Made by a program: the position numbers and the translations under genes
Shown: positions 42,832 through 51,585 of the stretch, piece after piece
Position numbering within the stretch: position 1 is the stretch's first letter
How the letters are laid out: each line of letters starts with the position of its first letter
Origin: Mesorhizobium_K quangtriensis
GTDB taxonomy: Bacteria > Pseudomonadota > Alphaproteobacteria > Rhizobiales > Rhizobiaceae
DNA: 64,000 nucleotides
Direction: 5' to 3'
NCBI RefSeq assembly: GCF_040081925.1
Contig: NZ_JBEBMF010000003.1
Span: forward strand, 720,336 to 784,335
The notes under the pieces: model-generated
Seen by the model: the letters and a program-made list of their open reading frames with translations, nothing else
The model's database searches: none
Told to the model about the DNA's origin: nothing

Positions 42832-45088
42832 CGGCTACCTTCTCGATTTCACTTGAGTTCCCCTCGGTCCCTGCCGCCGCCGGGAGGAACATGCTGACCA
42901 TTGCGCCGCGACCCTCATGGAAATTCGCAGGCGCATCATGAAGTTCCAGACGACCACCGTGATCCTCGATAATTTTCTTCACGATCGCGAGGCCGAGCCC
43001 CGTCCCCTTCTCGCGAGTGGTCATATAGGGCTCGAGCAGACGCTGGCGATTCTCGCGCGGCAGGCCTTTGCCGTTGTCGATCACGTCGACTCGGATCATG
43101 TCGCCTTCCATCCTGGACCGGATGCGTATCGCGCCTGTGTCGCCGATCTCCTTTCCGACCGCATCGATCGCTTCGGAGGCGTTCTTGATGACGTTGCCGA
43201 ATGCCTGTGCCATGAGACGGCTGTCGAAAGTTCCCTTCAGGGGCCCACTGCCAAAATCACGCTCGAATTTGATGTCCGACCGGCTGACCTCGACAAGGAA
43301 CGACGCCTCGCGGAGAGCCTCGCGAATGTCGATTACCTTCATTTCCGGCTTTGGCATGCGGGCAAAAGCAGAGAACTCGTCGACCATGCGGCCGATGTCC
43401 TCGACCTGACGGATGATGGTGTCGGTGCACTGGTCGAAAACCTCGCGGTCCTCGGTGATGACCTTGCCGTAGCGGCGGCGAATGCGCTCGGCGGAAAGCT
43501 GGATCGGGGTGAGCGGGTTCTTGATTTCGTGCGCGATGCGACGCGCCACATCGGCCCATGCGGTTGAGCGCTGGGCCTGCACCAGGTCGGTGATGTCGTC
43601 GATCGTGACGACATAGGATTTCTCCTCCTGTACGTCATCGCCGCCCTCGATCGTCACCTGCACGTTGAAGGTGCGTTCTGCGCCTGCGCGATAGAACGTC
43701 ACCTGCTCTCGATAGACCGGGCGGCCCGACCTGCGGCCGATTTCGAAGACACGACCGACATGCGGCAGCAATGTCGAGAGGTTCTGGCCTAGCGCCTCAT
43801 CGGCGGGAAGACCCAGCATCGTTTCGGCCGAACGGTTGACGATGGTGATTGTGCCGTAAGGATCGACTCCGATGACGCCGGCCGTCACGCCGGCAAGAAC
43901 TGCTTCCGAGAACCGTCGGCGCTCGTCTACCAGATCCTTGGCGTGCAGGATCTCGTTGCGCTGAGATTTCAACTCGAGAAGCATCTTGTTGAACGTGTCG
44001 CCAAGGGAGGCGACATCGCCGTCCGACAGGCGCACCGGAACCGACACGTCCAGATTGCCGGTCGCCACCTCGTCGGCGGCGCCGATAAGCTGGCGGATAG
44101 GCCGGACCAGCCGGTCCGCAACCGCGATGCCGGTCCATATCGCGGACAACACGATGATCAGCGTGAGGCCGAGATAGAGAAGACCGAAGGCGATCTGGGT
44201 CGTCCGCCGGTTTGCCTCGAGCCCGCGATATTCGTCGGTGTTCGCCGTCACGATCTGACGCGCCCGGATGACCTCCGGATCGACCAGTCGGATCGTATAG
44301 AGATAGGTATCGTCGAACTGGCGCAGCTTGATCAGCGCGCCGACAACATTGCTCGTGCTCGGCTCGATGAGCACGGGCTGGCCGCCTGCCGCTTTTTCCA
44401 GGGCCTGCTTGTCGGGCTCGGGCATGTCGAAATCCGAGCGGGTCTGGGCATTCATGATGAAAGACCCGTCCACGCGGACCAACGCTGCATGCGCAAGGGC
44501 CCTGCCCACGGCCTGCCGGCTCAGGAACTCGCGGAATCCGGTCCGGTCGAGACCATAGAGCGACCGCGCGTTGTCGAGGTCGTTTGCCATCGACAATGTC
44601 GTGCCCTGAAGGTTGCGCGCATTCTCGCGCACATAGGCTTCGGCAATGGAAAGCGACGAACTGATGATCGTCTTCGTGCGAATTTCGAACCAGCGGTCGA
44701 GACCGATATCCAAGGTGATGGATGCGATGATCGCCACCAGCAGGGCCGGAAGCACGGCAATCAGCGAGAACATGGCGACGATGCGTACATGCAGGCGTGA
44801 GGCGGCCTTGCCTCGCCGTCTTGCCATGGCAATGCGGTGAAGCTCACGCCCGATCAGCGCGATCAGCACCGCCACGAACAAGGCGTTGATGACGATCAGC
44901 GAGATGGTGGTGGTTTCATCCGGCGCGATCGGGGTGATCCCGACCAGAATGGCAAAGGAAATAGCCGCCGTGATCAGCGCCGTCACGACTGCCACGATAC
45001 CCGGCAACGCCAGCAGGCGTCGCCCGTCTGAGGTCACGGGCGCCTCAAAAGGAGGCCGGTCGGGAATCGCCGCTGACTGGAATGCCAT
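42821..45088 (-). CDS. ntrY: NtrY sensor histidine kinase
   Basis: A 755-residue membrane sensor. The N-terminus holds about three transmembrane helices (FAILVGITPIAP, LIVINALFVAVLIALIG and LIAVLPALLVAIIASITL) with a periplasmic loop. HAMP lies near residue 325, PAS near residue 400 (GVTAGVIGVDPYGTITIVNRS), and the histidine kinase core has the H-box IAHEIKNPLTPIQLSAERI near residue 520 and ATP-binding G boxes (VIDNGKGLP and GTGLGLAIVKKI). In alphaproteobacteria NtrYX responds to nitrogen or redox state. It is encoded just after ntrBC, with ntrX overlapping its 3' end. Two tandem repeats precede it. Confidence 0.95.
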   Translation of the reverse strand: MAFQSAAIPDRPPFEAPVTSDGRRLLALPGIVAVVTALITAAISFAILVGITPIAPDETTTISLIVINALFVAVLIALIGRELHRIAMARRRGKAASRLHVRIVAMFSLIAVLPALLVAIIASITLDIGLDRWFEIRTKTIISSSLSIAEAYVRENARNLQGTTLSMANDLDNARSLYGLDRTGFREFLSRQAVGRALAHAALVRVDGSFIMNAQTRSDFDMPEPDKQALEKAAGGQPVLIEPSTSNVVGALIKLRQFDDTYLYTIRLVDPEVIRARQIVTANTDEYRGLEANRRTTQIAFGLLYLGLTLIIVLSAIWTGIAVADRLVRPIRQLIGAADEVATGNLDVSVPVRLSDGDVASLGDTFNKMLLELKSQRNEILHAKDLVDERRRFSEAVLAGVTAGVIGVDPYGTITIVNRSAETMLGLPADEALGQNLSTLLPHVGRVFEIGRRSGRPVYREQVTFYRAGAERTFNVQVTIEGGDDVQEEKSYVVTIDDITDLVQAQRSTAWADVARRIAHEIKNPLTPIQLSAERIRRRYGKVITEDREVFDQCTDTIIRQVEDIGRMVDEFSAFARMPKPEMKVIDIREALREASFLVEVSRSDIKFERDFGSGPLKGTFDSRLMAQAFGNVIKNASEAIDAVGKEIGDTGAIRIRSRMEGDMIRVDVIDNGKGLPRENRQRLLEPYMTTREKGTGLGLAIVKKIIEDHGGRLELHDAPANFHEGRGAMVSMFLPAAAGTEGNSSEIEKVADGV

Positions 45089-45122
45089 ATCGCCTGTCGG
45101 ATGCCGTCCAATTATGGCGATC

Positions 45123-45162
45123 TATGCAACGCATTGTGGCAATTATGCAACGAGGCGTGGCA
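45123..45162 (-). promoter_or_regulatory. Tandem candidate NtrC/NtrX binding sites upstream of ntrY
   Basis: Two 19-base direct repeats begin at 45123 and 45144, 21 bases apart (two helical turns). Each has a fixed TATGCAACG and a fixed GTGGCA separated by four variable bases. Read on the minus strand, each contains a 17-base imperfect dyad TGCCAC-N5-GTTGCA, shaped like an NtrC site (TGCACC-N5-GGTGCA). The first also holds CAA-N4-TTG at 45128-45137, which resembles the site I recall for NtrX. They lie 35-75 bases upstream of the ntrY start. Confidence 0.5.
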
Positions 45163-45194
45163 TTTTCGACACGTTTTTTCGCATCAAGCAGGTT

Positions 45195-46652
45195 TTAGTT
45201 CGATTTGGACGCTCGATAAACGTTGACGCCCAATTCCCTGATCTTCTTGCGCAATGTGTTGCGATTGAGCCCGAGAAGTTCAGCAGCCTTGATCTGGTTG
45301 CCCCGCGTCGCGGTCATCGAGGCGAGGACCAGCGGGTATTCAACCTCCGCGAGAATTCTTTGATACAGCCCGGGAGGCGGCAGGTCGCCGCCAAAGCTGG
45401 CGAAATACCGTTGCAGATAGTGCTCGGCGGCCTGACCGATGGTCAGGTTCTCCGGCACCATGGCGCCACCAGGGACCGCTGGCTGTTCGCCAGTCTTCAA
45501 CTCCGCCTCGATGATCTCGGCCGAAATCTCATCCTGCGGATAAAGTGCTGCCAGGCGGCGGATAAGGTTTTCCAGTTCCCGGACGTTACCGGGCCATGGG
45601 TAACGCTTCATCAGTTCGATGCCGCCGCTCGATATGCGCTTGGTGCGCAGGCCTTCCGCCTCGCCCTGCTTGAAGAAGTGCCTTACCAGGTCCGGCACGT
45701 CCTCGGCGCGCTCGCGCAGCGGCGGAAGCCTGAGCGGCACCACATTGAGGCGGTAGAACAGGTCCTCTCGGAACAGCCCCTGCCCGATCAGCGTGCGCAG
45801 ATCCTTGTTGGTCGCCGCGACGATGCGCACGTCGGTCTTGATCGGGGTGCGACCGCCGACGGTCGTATATTCGCCCTGCTGCAGCACGCGCAGAAGCCGC
45901 GTCTGAGCCTCCATCGGCATGTCGCCGATCTCGTCGAGGAAAAGCGTGCCGCCTTCCGCCTGTTCGAAACGACCAGTCGAGCGGTTCTGCGCGCCGGTGA
46001 ACGCGCCCTTCTCGTGGCCGAACAGTTCCGACTCGATCAGGTCGCGCGGTATTGCGGCCATGTTGATGGCGACGAAGGGCCCGGTACGGCGGCGGCCATA
46101 TTCATGCAGCGCCCGCGCGACCAGTTCCTTGCCGGTGCCGGATTCGCCCGAGATCATGACCGTCAGGTCGGTCTGCATCATGCGGGCGAGCATGCGGTAG
46201 ATATCCTGCATGGCAGCCGAGCGGCCGACCAGCGGCATCGCCTCCGCCTGATCGTCCGGCCTGCCGTCGATCTTGGGTCGTCGCGGCTCCGACAGGGCGC
46301 GGTTGACGATATTCAGCAGTTCGTTGAGGTCGAACGGCTTGGGCAGATATTCGTAGGCGCCTGTCTCCGATGCGCGGATGGCCGTCATGAAGGTGTTTTG
46401 AGCGCTCATGACGACGACAGGCAGTTCCGGCCGCGCCTTCTTGATACGCGGCAACATGTCGAAAGCGTTTTCGTCTGGCATGACGACATCGGTGATGACC
46501 AGATCGCCCTCGCCCGCCGCGACCCAGCGCCAGAGCGTCGCTGCATTGGACGTGACGCGGACCTGATGCCCGACGCGCGACAGCGCCTGGTTGAGAACCG
46601 TACGGATCGCCGCGTCGTCGTCGGCGACGAGAATATTGCCCTGCACGCTCAC
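45195..46652 (-). CDS. ntrC: NtrC nitrogen regulation response regulator
   Basis: A 485-residue sigma-54 activator of nitrogen-assimilation genes. The receiver domain shows VADDDAAIRTVLNQAL near residue 8 and the phospho-Asp in LVITDVVMPDENAFDM near residue 52. The AAA+ domain has Walker A GESGTGKELVARALH near residue 167 and the intact GAFTGA loop (HEKGAFTGAQNRSTG near residue 215), and Walker B TLFLDEIGDM. The Fis-like C-terminus GNQIKAAELLGLNRNTLRKKI binds enhancer sites. The ATG overlaps the ntrB stop by four bases (46649-46652). Confidence 0.97.
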   Translation of the reverse strand: MSVQGNILVADDDAAIRTVLNQALSRVGHQVRVTSNAATLWRWVAAGEGDLVITDVVMPDENAFDMLPRIKKARPELPVVVMSAQNTFMTAIRASETGAYEYLPKPFDLNELLNIVNRALSEPRRPKIDGRPDDQAEAMPLVGRSAAMQDIYRMLARMMQTDLTVMISGESGTGKELVARALHEYGRRRTGPFVAINMAAIPRDLIESELFGHEKGAFTGAQNRSTGRFEQAEGGTLFLDEIGDMPMEAQTRLLRVLQQGEYTTVGGRTPIKTDVRIVAATNKDLRTLIGQGLFREDLFYRLNVVPLRLPPLRERAEDVPDLVRHFFKQGEAEGLRTKRISSGGIELMKRYPWPGNVRELENLIRRLAALYPQDEISAEIIEAELKTGEQPAVPGGAMVPENLTIGQAAEHYLQRYFASFGGDLPPPGLYQRILAEVEYPLVLASMTATRGNQIKAAELLGLNRNTLRKKIRELGVNVYRASKSN

Positions 46653-47785
46653 TCTTTGCCTCCCTCGGCCTCGCCCTCACCGGGGGCCGAAACGTCTTTC
46701 CAGGCCGGCATCAGCACACGGAAAGTGGTGCCGCGCGGTGTTGAATCGCATTCGATGATTCCGCCGTGGTCGCCGACGATCTTTGCGACAAGGGCAAGCC
46801 CCAGCCCCGAACCGTTAGGCTTCGTCGTTATGAACGGGTCGAAGAGGATCGGCAGGATGTCTTCGGATACGCCGGGCCCATTGTCCCGGACACAGAATTC
46901 GAGTGGTAGCGACACGCGATCCTGCGTGCCGGGGAAAGAAACGCGGATGCCCGGCCGAAACGCCGTGGAGAGCACGATTTCGCCGCCCGGTTCGTTCCCC
47001 ACGGCTTCAGCCGCATTCTTCACCAGGTTGAGGAAGACCTGGATGAGCTGGTCGCGGTTGGCGTAGACCGGCGGTAGCGACGGGTCGTATTCCTCGAGGA
47101 TCTTGATCTGGCTTGCAAAGCCGTTCTTGGCGATGGCCTTCACGTGGTCGAGCACCACGTGAATGTTGACGGGATAACGTTCGATCGGCCGCTCGTCGGA
47201 AAAGATTTCCATGCGATCGACCAGCGAGACAATGCGGTCGGTTTCGTCGGTGATGAGACGTGTCAGAGCGCGATCGTCGTCGGAGAGCGAGCTTTCCAGA
47301 AGCTGCGCGGCGCCGCGAATGCCCGACAGCGGATTCTTGATCTCGTGCGCCAGCATGGCGGCAAGCCCGGTCACCGAGCGCGCGGCGCTGCGATGCGTCA
47401 TCTGGCGATCGATCTTGTCGGCCATCGACCGTTCCTGGAACATCACCACGACGGAGCCCGGAAATTCCGGGACCGGGGCAACATAGAGATCGACGACTTT
47501 CTCGATGCCGAGTCGTGGCGACGAGACGTCGACGCGATATTCGTTGACCGGCGAATTGCGCGCGCGGACCTGATCAACCAGCAACAGGATCGGGCTGCCG
47601 AACGGCACGAAATGCGCCAGCGTCTTGCGCGCCAGCCCTGCCGCGCTCGACCGGAAAAAGTCCTCGGCGTCGGCGTTGGCGTAGGTGATGTTGCTTTCCG
47701 GCCCGATCATGATGACGGGGCGACGGATGGTGTTGAGAACGATCTGCGCCGCGTCGGCTTCTGCAATGGGGTTGGTCATGTTCAT
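46649..47785 (-). CDS. ntrB: NtrB nitrogen regulation sensor kinase
   Basis: A 378-residue cytosolic histidine kinase/phosphatase of NtrC, controlled by the PII protein GlnB. An N-terminal PAS domain (NTIRRPVIMIGPESNITYANAD near residue 16) is followed by the H-box AAMLAHEIKNPLSGIRGAAQLLE near residue 140 and ATP-binding G boxes (FCVRDNGPGVSEDILPIL and GSGLGLALVAKI). No membrane segment is present, as expected. Its ATG overlaps the dus stop by four bases (47782-47785), giving the usual dus-ntrB-ntrC order of alphaproteobacteria. Confidence 0.97.
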   Translation of the reverse strand: MNMTNPIAEADAAQIVLNTIRRPVIMIGPESNITYANADAEDFFRSSAAGLARKTLAHFVPFGSPILLLVDQVRARNSPVNEYRVDVSSPRLGIEKVVDLYVAPVPEFPGSVVVMFQERSMADKIDRQMTHRSAARSVTGLAAMLAHEIKNPLSGIRGAAQLLESSLSDDDRALTRLITDETDRIVSLVDRMEIFSDERPIERYPVNIHVVLDHVKAIAKNGFASQIKILEEYDPSLPPVYANRDQLIQVFLNLVKNAAEAVGNEPGGEIVLSTAFRPGIRVSFPGTQDRVSLPLEFCVRDNGPGVSEDILPILFDPFITTKPNGSGLGLALVAKIVGDHGGIIECDSTPRGTTFRVLMPAWKDVSAPGEGEAEGGKE

Positions 47786-48813
47786 GCAGCAGCCTTGTGA
47801 ACGGACATATCGGCTTCGCGCAGGAACGCCTCGCGGAGACCGTCGATCACCCAGCGGCTATCCAGCGAGGTCATGATTGCGCTGCGCGCCTCTCCTGACA
47901 GGCCCCGCGTACAACGGTCGAGGTACCAGCCGAGATGCTTGCGCGAATGCCTGAGCCCGGTCTCGACGCCGTAGAGCGACAGCATGTCCTCGTAGTGGGC
48001 GATGACGTAGTCGGCCATTGGCGCGCCTTGTTCGGGTACGCCTTCGCAAGCAAGGTCCACTCCGGCGGCGCGCGCGATCAGTCCCGGCGTCCAGGGTGCC
48101 CCGTAACTTGCACGCCCCACCATCACGGCATCAGCGCCGGACTGCTCCAGTACAAGAGCCGCATCGGCCGGTGAGCCGACGTCTCCGTTGGCGACAACCG
48201 GAATAGACACGGCGGCCTTGACGCGGGCAATGGCCCGCCAGTCCGCCTTGCCTTGATAGAACTGGCAGCGCGTGCGGCCGTGAATTGTGACCATCTTCAC
48301 CCCGGCATGTTCGGCACGGCGGGCAAGTGTCGGCGCGTTGAGCGCGCTTTCGTCCCAGCCCAGCCGCATCTTCACGGTCACCGGAACAGCGACGGTCCCT
48401 ACTACGGCGTCGATCAGCGTCAAGGCATGGTCGAGATCGCGCATCAGCGCCGACCCACAATAGCCTCCGGTTACCTTCTTGGCCGGGCAGCCCATGTTGA
48501 TGTCGATGATATCGGCACCCTCACCTTCCGCGATGCGGGCGGCCTCGGCCATGTGGTGTGCCTCCCGTCCCGCGAGTTGCACCATATGGACCGGAAGCCC
48601 GGAATGGCGTACACGTCTTTCTGTGTCGAGACGGCCCTTTGCCAGTTCGCCGCAGGCGATCATCTCCGAAACGACCAGCCCGGCGCCATGCGCGTAGGCG
48701 CGGCGACGGAAGGCATCGTCCGTCACGCCCGACATGGGCGCTAGGAAGACGCGGTTGCGGATGGCGACGTCACCTATCATCAGCGGCTCAGCGAGCCCGG
48801 CGATCCTGTTCAT
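47782..48813 (-). CDS. dusB: tRNA-dihydrouridine synthase (DusB-like, NifR3 type)
   Basis: A 343-residue FMN enzyme that reduces uridine to dihydrouridine in tRNA. The barrel shows VFLAPMSGVTDDAFRRRAY near residue 22 and DIIDINMGCPAKKVTGGYCGSALMRD near residue 97, with the catalytic Cys in GYCGSA. HGRTRCQFYQGKADWRAI near residue 174 holds FMN contacts. The gene, called nifR3 in older work, is upstream of ntrB in alphaproteobacteria. The ATG is at 48813, 139 bases from the divergent ispDF start. Confidence 0.95.
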   Translation of the reverse strand: MNRIAGLAEPLMIGDVAIRNRVFLAPMSGVTDDAFRRRAYAHGAGLVVSEMIACGELAKGRLDTERRVRHSGLPVHMVQLAGREAHHMAEAARIAEGEGADIIDINMGCPAKKVTGGYCGSALMRDLDHALTLIDAVVGTVAVPVTVKMRLGWDESALNAPTLARRAEHAGVKMVTIHGRTRCQFYQGKADWRAIARVKAAVSIPVVANGDVGSPADAALVLEQSGADAVMVGRASYGAPWTPGLIARAAGVDLACEGVPEQGAPMADYVIAHYEDMLSLYGVETGLRHSRKHLGWYLDRCTRGLSGEARSAIMTSLDSRWVIDGLREAFLREADMSVHKAAA

Positions 48814-48952
48814 GCATAAAAACCAAGCACTTTTGCAGTTTGCCTAGGAAATAAACAGTTTCACTGGTGCATGCAACCGGAACTGAAGCGAAATTATGTC
48901 GGTTTCGCAAAGCCTCTGGTTTTCGATACCCCGCCCGACTATGCGTCACGGC

Positions 48953-50170
48953 ATGCAGACGAATTCCAGTTCAGAGGCGTCCAGGGCTGCGGTCGTCATC
49001 GTTGCCGCAGGGCGGGGAGAACGGGCCGGCACGGCGGACGGTCCGAAGCAGTACAGGCCGATCGGCGGGAGGCCCGTCATCGCGCGGACACTAGACGCGT
49101 TTCTGGCACACCCGCTCGTTGGCAGGATCGTAGTCGCGATCCATCCTGACGACGACGCGCTTTTTCGTTCTGCGATATTGGGCCTGGACGAGCGGCGGAT
49201 CGAGGCAATTCATGGCGGCGCAACGCGGCAGGAGTCGACACGGCTTGCATTGCAGGCATTACGCGGCGACGCTCCCGCCAAGGTGCTGATCCACGACGGG
49301 GTCAGGCCGTTCGTCGAGGCGGATTTGATCGAGCGCACGATCGCGGCCATCGGCGAGCGTCGCGGCTCCCTGCCCTCCATGCAGGTGGCCGACACGCTGA
49401 AGCGCGCTGACGCCGCCGGCGATGTTGCCGAGACCGTACCGCGCCATGGGCTTTATGCCGCGCAGACGCCGCAGGGCTTTCCGTTCTGGCCGATACTGGC
49501 CGCGCACGAAAAGGCAGCTACGCTCGGGAAGAACGATTTTACCGACGACGCGGCCGTCGCCGAATGGGCGAACATTCCGGTCCACATCGTCGCCGGCTCA
49601 CCCGACAATGTGAAACTGACATGGGCCCGCGACATGGTGCTTGCCAATCAACGATTTGCCGGCGCGGCGTCGTTCCCCGACGTGCGAACCGGAAACGGCT
49701 ATGACGTGCATTCCTTCGAGGACGGCGACCACGTTTTCCTCTGCGGCGTACGGATCGCGCACGGCAAAAAACTGTCGGGCCATTCCGATGCCGATGTCGG
49801 CCTCCATGCACTGACGGATGCGCTTCTGGCGACCTGCGGCGCGGGCGACATCGGCACGCATTTTCCGCCTTCCGATACACAATGGAGGGGCGCTGCATCG
49901 CGGCTGTTCGTGGAACATGCGGCATCGATCGTACGATCCCACGGCGGCCGGATCGCCAATGCGGACATCACACTGATCTGCGAAGCGCCCCGGATTGGAC
50001 CACACAGGGATGCAATGACCAACACACTTGCGGAAATGCTCGGAATCGCGACCACGCGCATTTCGGTGAAGGCGACGACGAACGAGAAGCTTGGCTTCAT
50101 CGGACGCGAGGAAGGCATCGCCGCAATCGCCACCGCCAGCGTGGTTTATCCGGGAGACCTGCCCGAATGA
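48953..50170 (+). CDS. ispDF: Bifunctional IspD/IspF isoprenoid enzyme
   Basis: A 405-residue fusion of the second and fourth steps of the DXP route: 2-C-methyl-D-erythritol 4-phosphate cytidylyltransferase and MECDP synthase. IspD starts with VVIVAAGRGERAGTADGPKQY near residue 13 (CTP-binding) and VLIHDGVRPFVEADLIE near residue 108. IspF starts near residue 240 with GNGYDVHSFEDGDHVFLCG and holds the zinc ligands in DVHSF and HSDADVGLHALTDALL. This fusion is usual in alphaproteobacteria. ATG at 48953 was preferred; 48941 is equally possible. The stop overlaps the cinA start by four bases. Confidence 0.95.
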   Translation: MQTNSSSEASRAAVVIVAAGRGERAGTADGPKQYRPIGGRPVIARTLDAFLAHPLVGRIVVAIHPDDDALFRSAILGLDERRIEAIHGGATRQESTRLALQALRGDAPAKVLIHDGVRPFVEADLIERTIAAIGERRGSLPSMQVADTLKRADAAGDVAETVPRHGLYAAQTPQGFPFWPILAAHEKAATLGKNDFTDDAAVAEWANIPVHIVAGSPDNVKLTWARDMVLANQRFAGAASFPDVRTGNGYDVHSFEDGDHVFLCGVRIAHGKKLSGHSDADVGLHALTDALLATCGAGDIGTHFPPSDTQWRGAASRLFVEHAASIVRSHGGRIANADITLICEAPRIGPHRDAMTNTLAEMLGIATTRISVKATTNEKLGFIGREEGIAAIATASVVYPGDLPE

Positions 50171-50661
50171 CGGAAGCGCTGGAATGGGCTGACCTGGCAG
50201 ACAGATTTCTAAAGGCCTGTGCTCGCCGCAAGATTCTCGTTGCGACCGCCGAGTCCTGCACCGGCGGTATGATCATATCTCTGCTGACAGACATCCCCGG
50301 TTCGTCGTCGATGGTCGACCGGGGGTTCGTGACCTATTCCAACGAAGCGAAGATGGACATGGTGGATGTTTCCTCCGCCACGCTTGAGGCGCATGGCGCG
50401 GTATCGGCCGAAACGGCGAAGGAGATGGCGGCAGGTGCGTTGAAGTACTCCCGCGCCGGCATCACGCTGGCGGTCACCGGTATTGCCGGCCCTGACGGCG
50501 GCTCGGCGGAAAAGCCCGTAGGCTTGGTCTGGTTCGGCATGGCGTTGAGCAGCAAACCGGTGGTCACGGAGAATGTGATCTTCGAGAACCGTGGCCGCGA
50601 CTTCATCCGACGCGAAACGGTCAGGCACGCCTTGCGAATGGGACTGAAGGCGCTCGACTGA
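50167..50661 (+). CDS. CinA C-terminal-domain nicotinamide-nucleotide amidohydrolase (PncC-like)
   Basis: A 164-residue protein equal to the C-terminal domain of CinA. Motifs are ATAESCTGGMIISLLTDIPGSS near residue 20 (with the Ser nucleophile region), FVTYSNEAKMDMVDV near residue 52 and TGIAGPDGGSAEKPVGLVW near residue 107. It recycles NMN to nicotinic acid mononucleotide. ATG at 50167 overlaps the ispDF stop by ATGA, so it is translationally coupled. Larger frames reaching 49882 run through ispF and are shadows. Confidence 0.92.
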   Translation: MTEALEWADLADRFLKACARRKILVATAESCTGGMIISLLTDIPGSSSMVDRGFVTYSNEAKMDMVDVSSATLEAHGAVSAETAKEMAAGALKYSRAGITLAVTGIAGPDGGSAEKPVGLVWFGMALSSKPVVTENVIFENRGRDFIRRETVRHALRMGLKALD

Positions 50662-50684
50662 GGAGTCGTTTCCCGGTCTAAAGG

Positions 50685-51113
50685 CTACAATTCCAGCGCC
50701 ATGCCAATCGAGGCAGGCGCTGTGGGCTTGAAACCAAACTTTTCGTAGAGATGCTTTGCTGGACCGTCGGCTATCAGGCTTACATATGCCGTCTCCGGCG
50801 CCGTCGCGCGAAGATACTCCATCAGCGCCTGCATGATCTTCTTCCCGAGACCTTTTCCCTGATGGCGCGGGTGAACGGCGATATCCGTTATCTGATAGAA
50901 ACAACCGCCGTCGCCAATGACTCGGCCCATGCCGACCGCTTCCCCGTCGCATACCAGCGTGACCGCATGGATCGTATTGGGCAGGCCGCGCTCCGCAGCT
51001 TCGACAGTCTTGCCGCTCAGGCCCGAGACGTTGCGTAGCCTTCTGTAAGTCTCGATCGTCGGAATGCCGACCACCAACGTATAGTCACTGACCTCAGGAT
51101 TTACGTCTTCCAA
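50685..51113 (-). CDS. GNAT-family N-acetyltransferase
   Basis: A 142-residue acetyl-CoA-dependent transferase. The CoA-binding signature is RHQGKGLGKKIMQALMEYL near residue 78, preceded by the beta-strand ITDIAVHP. The C-terminal AKHLYEKFGFKPTAP stretch is standard. The only good start is a TTG at 51111-51113, four bases after the COQ10-like stop (51118), which suggests coupled translation. The substrate is unknown. It is convergent with cinA. Confidence 0.85.
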   Translation of the reverse strand: MEDVNPEVSDYTLVVGIPTIETYRRLRNVSGLSGKTVEAAERGLPNTIHAVTLVCDGEAVGMGRVIGDGGCFYQITDIAVHPRHQGKGLGKKIMQALMEYLRATAPETAYVSLIADGPAKHLYEKFGFKPTAPASIGMALEL

Positions 51114-51117
51114 TGCG

Positions 51118-51579
51118 TCACACCACGTTTGATTGGCCGTATATGACGTCCGCCCGCTTCTCGAATGCGTCGGTGAACATGCGGAATGCGCGGTCGAACA
51201 TGGCGCCCATCAGAGCGCCGAGCACGCGGCTCTTGAACTCGTAGTCGATGAAGAAATTCACTTTCGAACCGCCTTTCCCGTCCGGCTCGAAGCGCCAATC
51301 ATTGTTCAGGTAGCGGAACGGCCCATCGATGTATTTGACGTCGATGGCGAGTTCGTCCGGCTTGAGGTGGACTTGGCTGGTAAAGGTCTCGCGGATCGCC
51401 TTGTAGCCGACAGTCATGTCGGCGACGAGCATCGTGCGCCCTTCCCGCTCGCGGCGGGAACGTACGGTCAGCGCTTCGCAAAGCGGTAGGAATTCCGGAT
51501 ACCGCTCCACATCGGCCACCAGCGCGAACATGTTTGCTGGAGAATGCGCGACGTACCGGGTGGTCTCGAATTGCGGCAT
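51118..51579 (-). CDS. COQ10/RatA START-domain protein
   Basis: A 153-residue START-like protein: TTRYVAHSPANMFALVADVERYPEFLPLC near the N-terminus (read as overlapping parts), then DGPFRYLNNDWRFEPDG near residue 85 and VNFFIDYEFKSRVLGALMGAMFD near residue 107. It belongs to the COQ10 group, which binds ubiquinone and supports respiration. RatA of E. coli, a toxin in some reports, is in the same family; that role is not implied here. It starts six bases after the lipA stop (51586), in the pdh-lipA operon. Confidence 0.9.
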   Translation of the reverse strand: MPQFETTRYVAHSPANMFALVADVERYPEFLPLCEALTVRSRREREGRTMLVADMTVGYKAIRETFTSQVHLKPDELAIDVKYIDGPFRYLNNDWRFEPDGKGGSKVNFFIDYEFKSRVLGALMGAMFDRAFRMFTDAFEKRADVIYGQSNVV

Positions 51580-51585
51580 ATACGA

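Noticed and set aside
48855..48871. GGTGCA half-site upstream of dusB as an NtrC site
   Set aside because: The expected TGC partner at 11 bases is missing (ACA instead).
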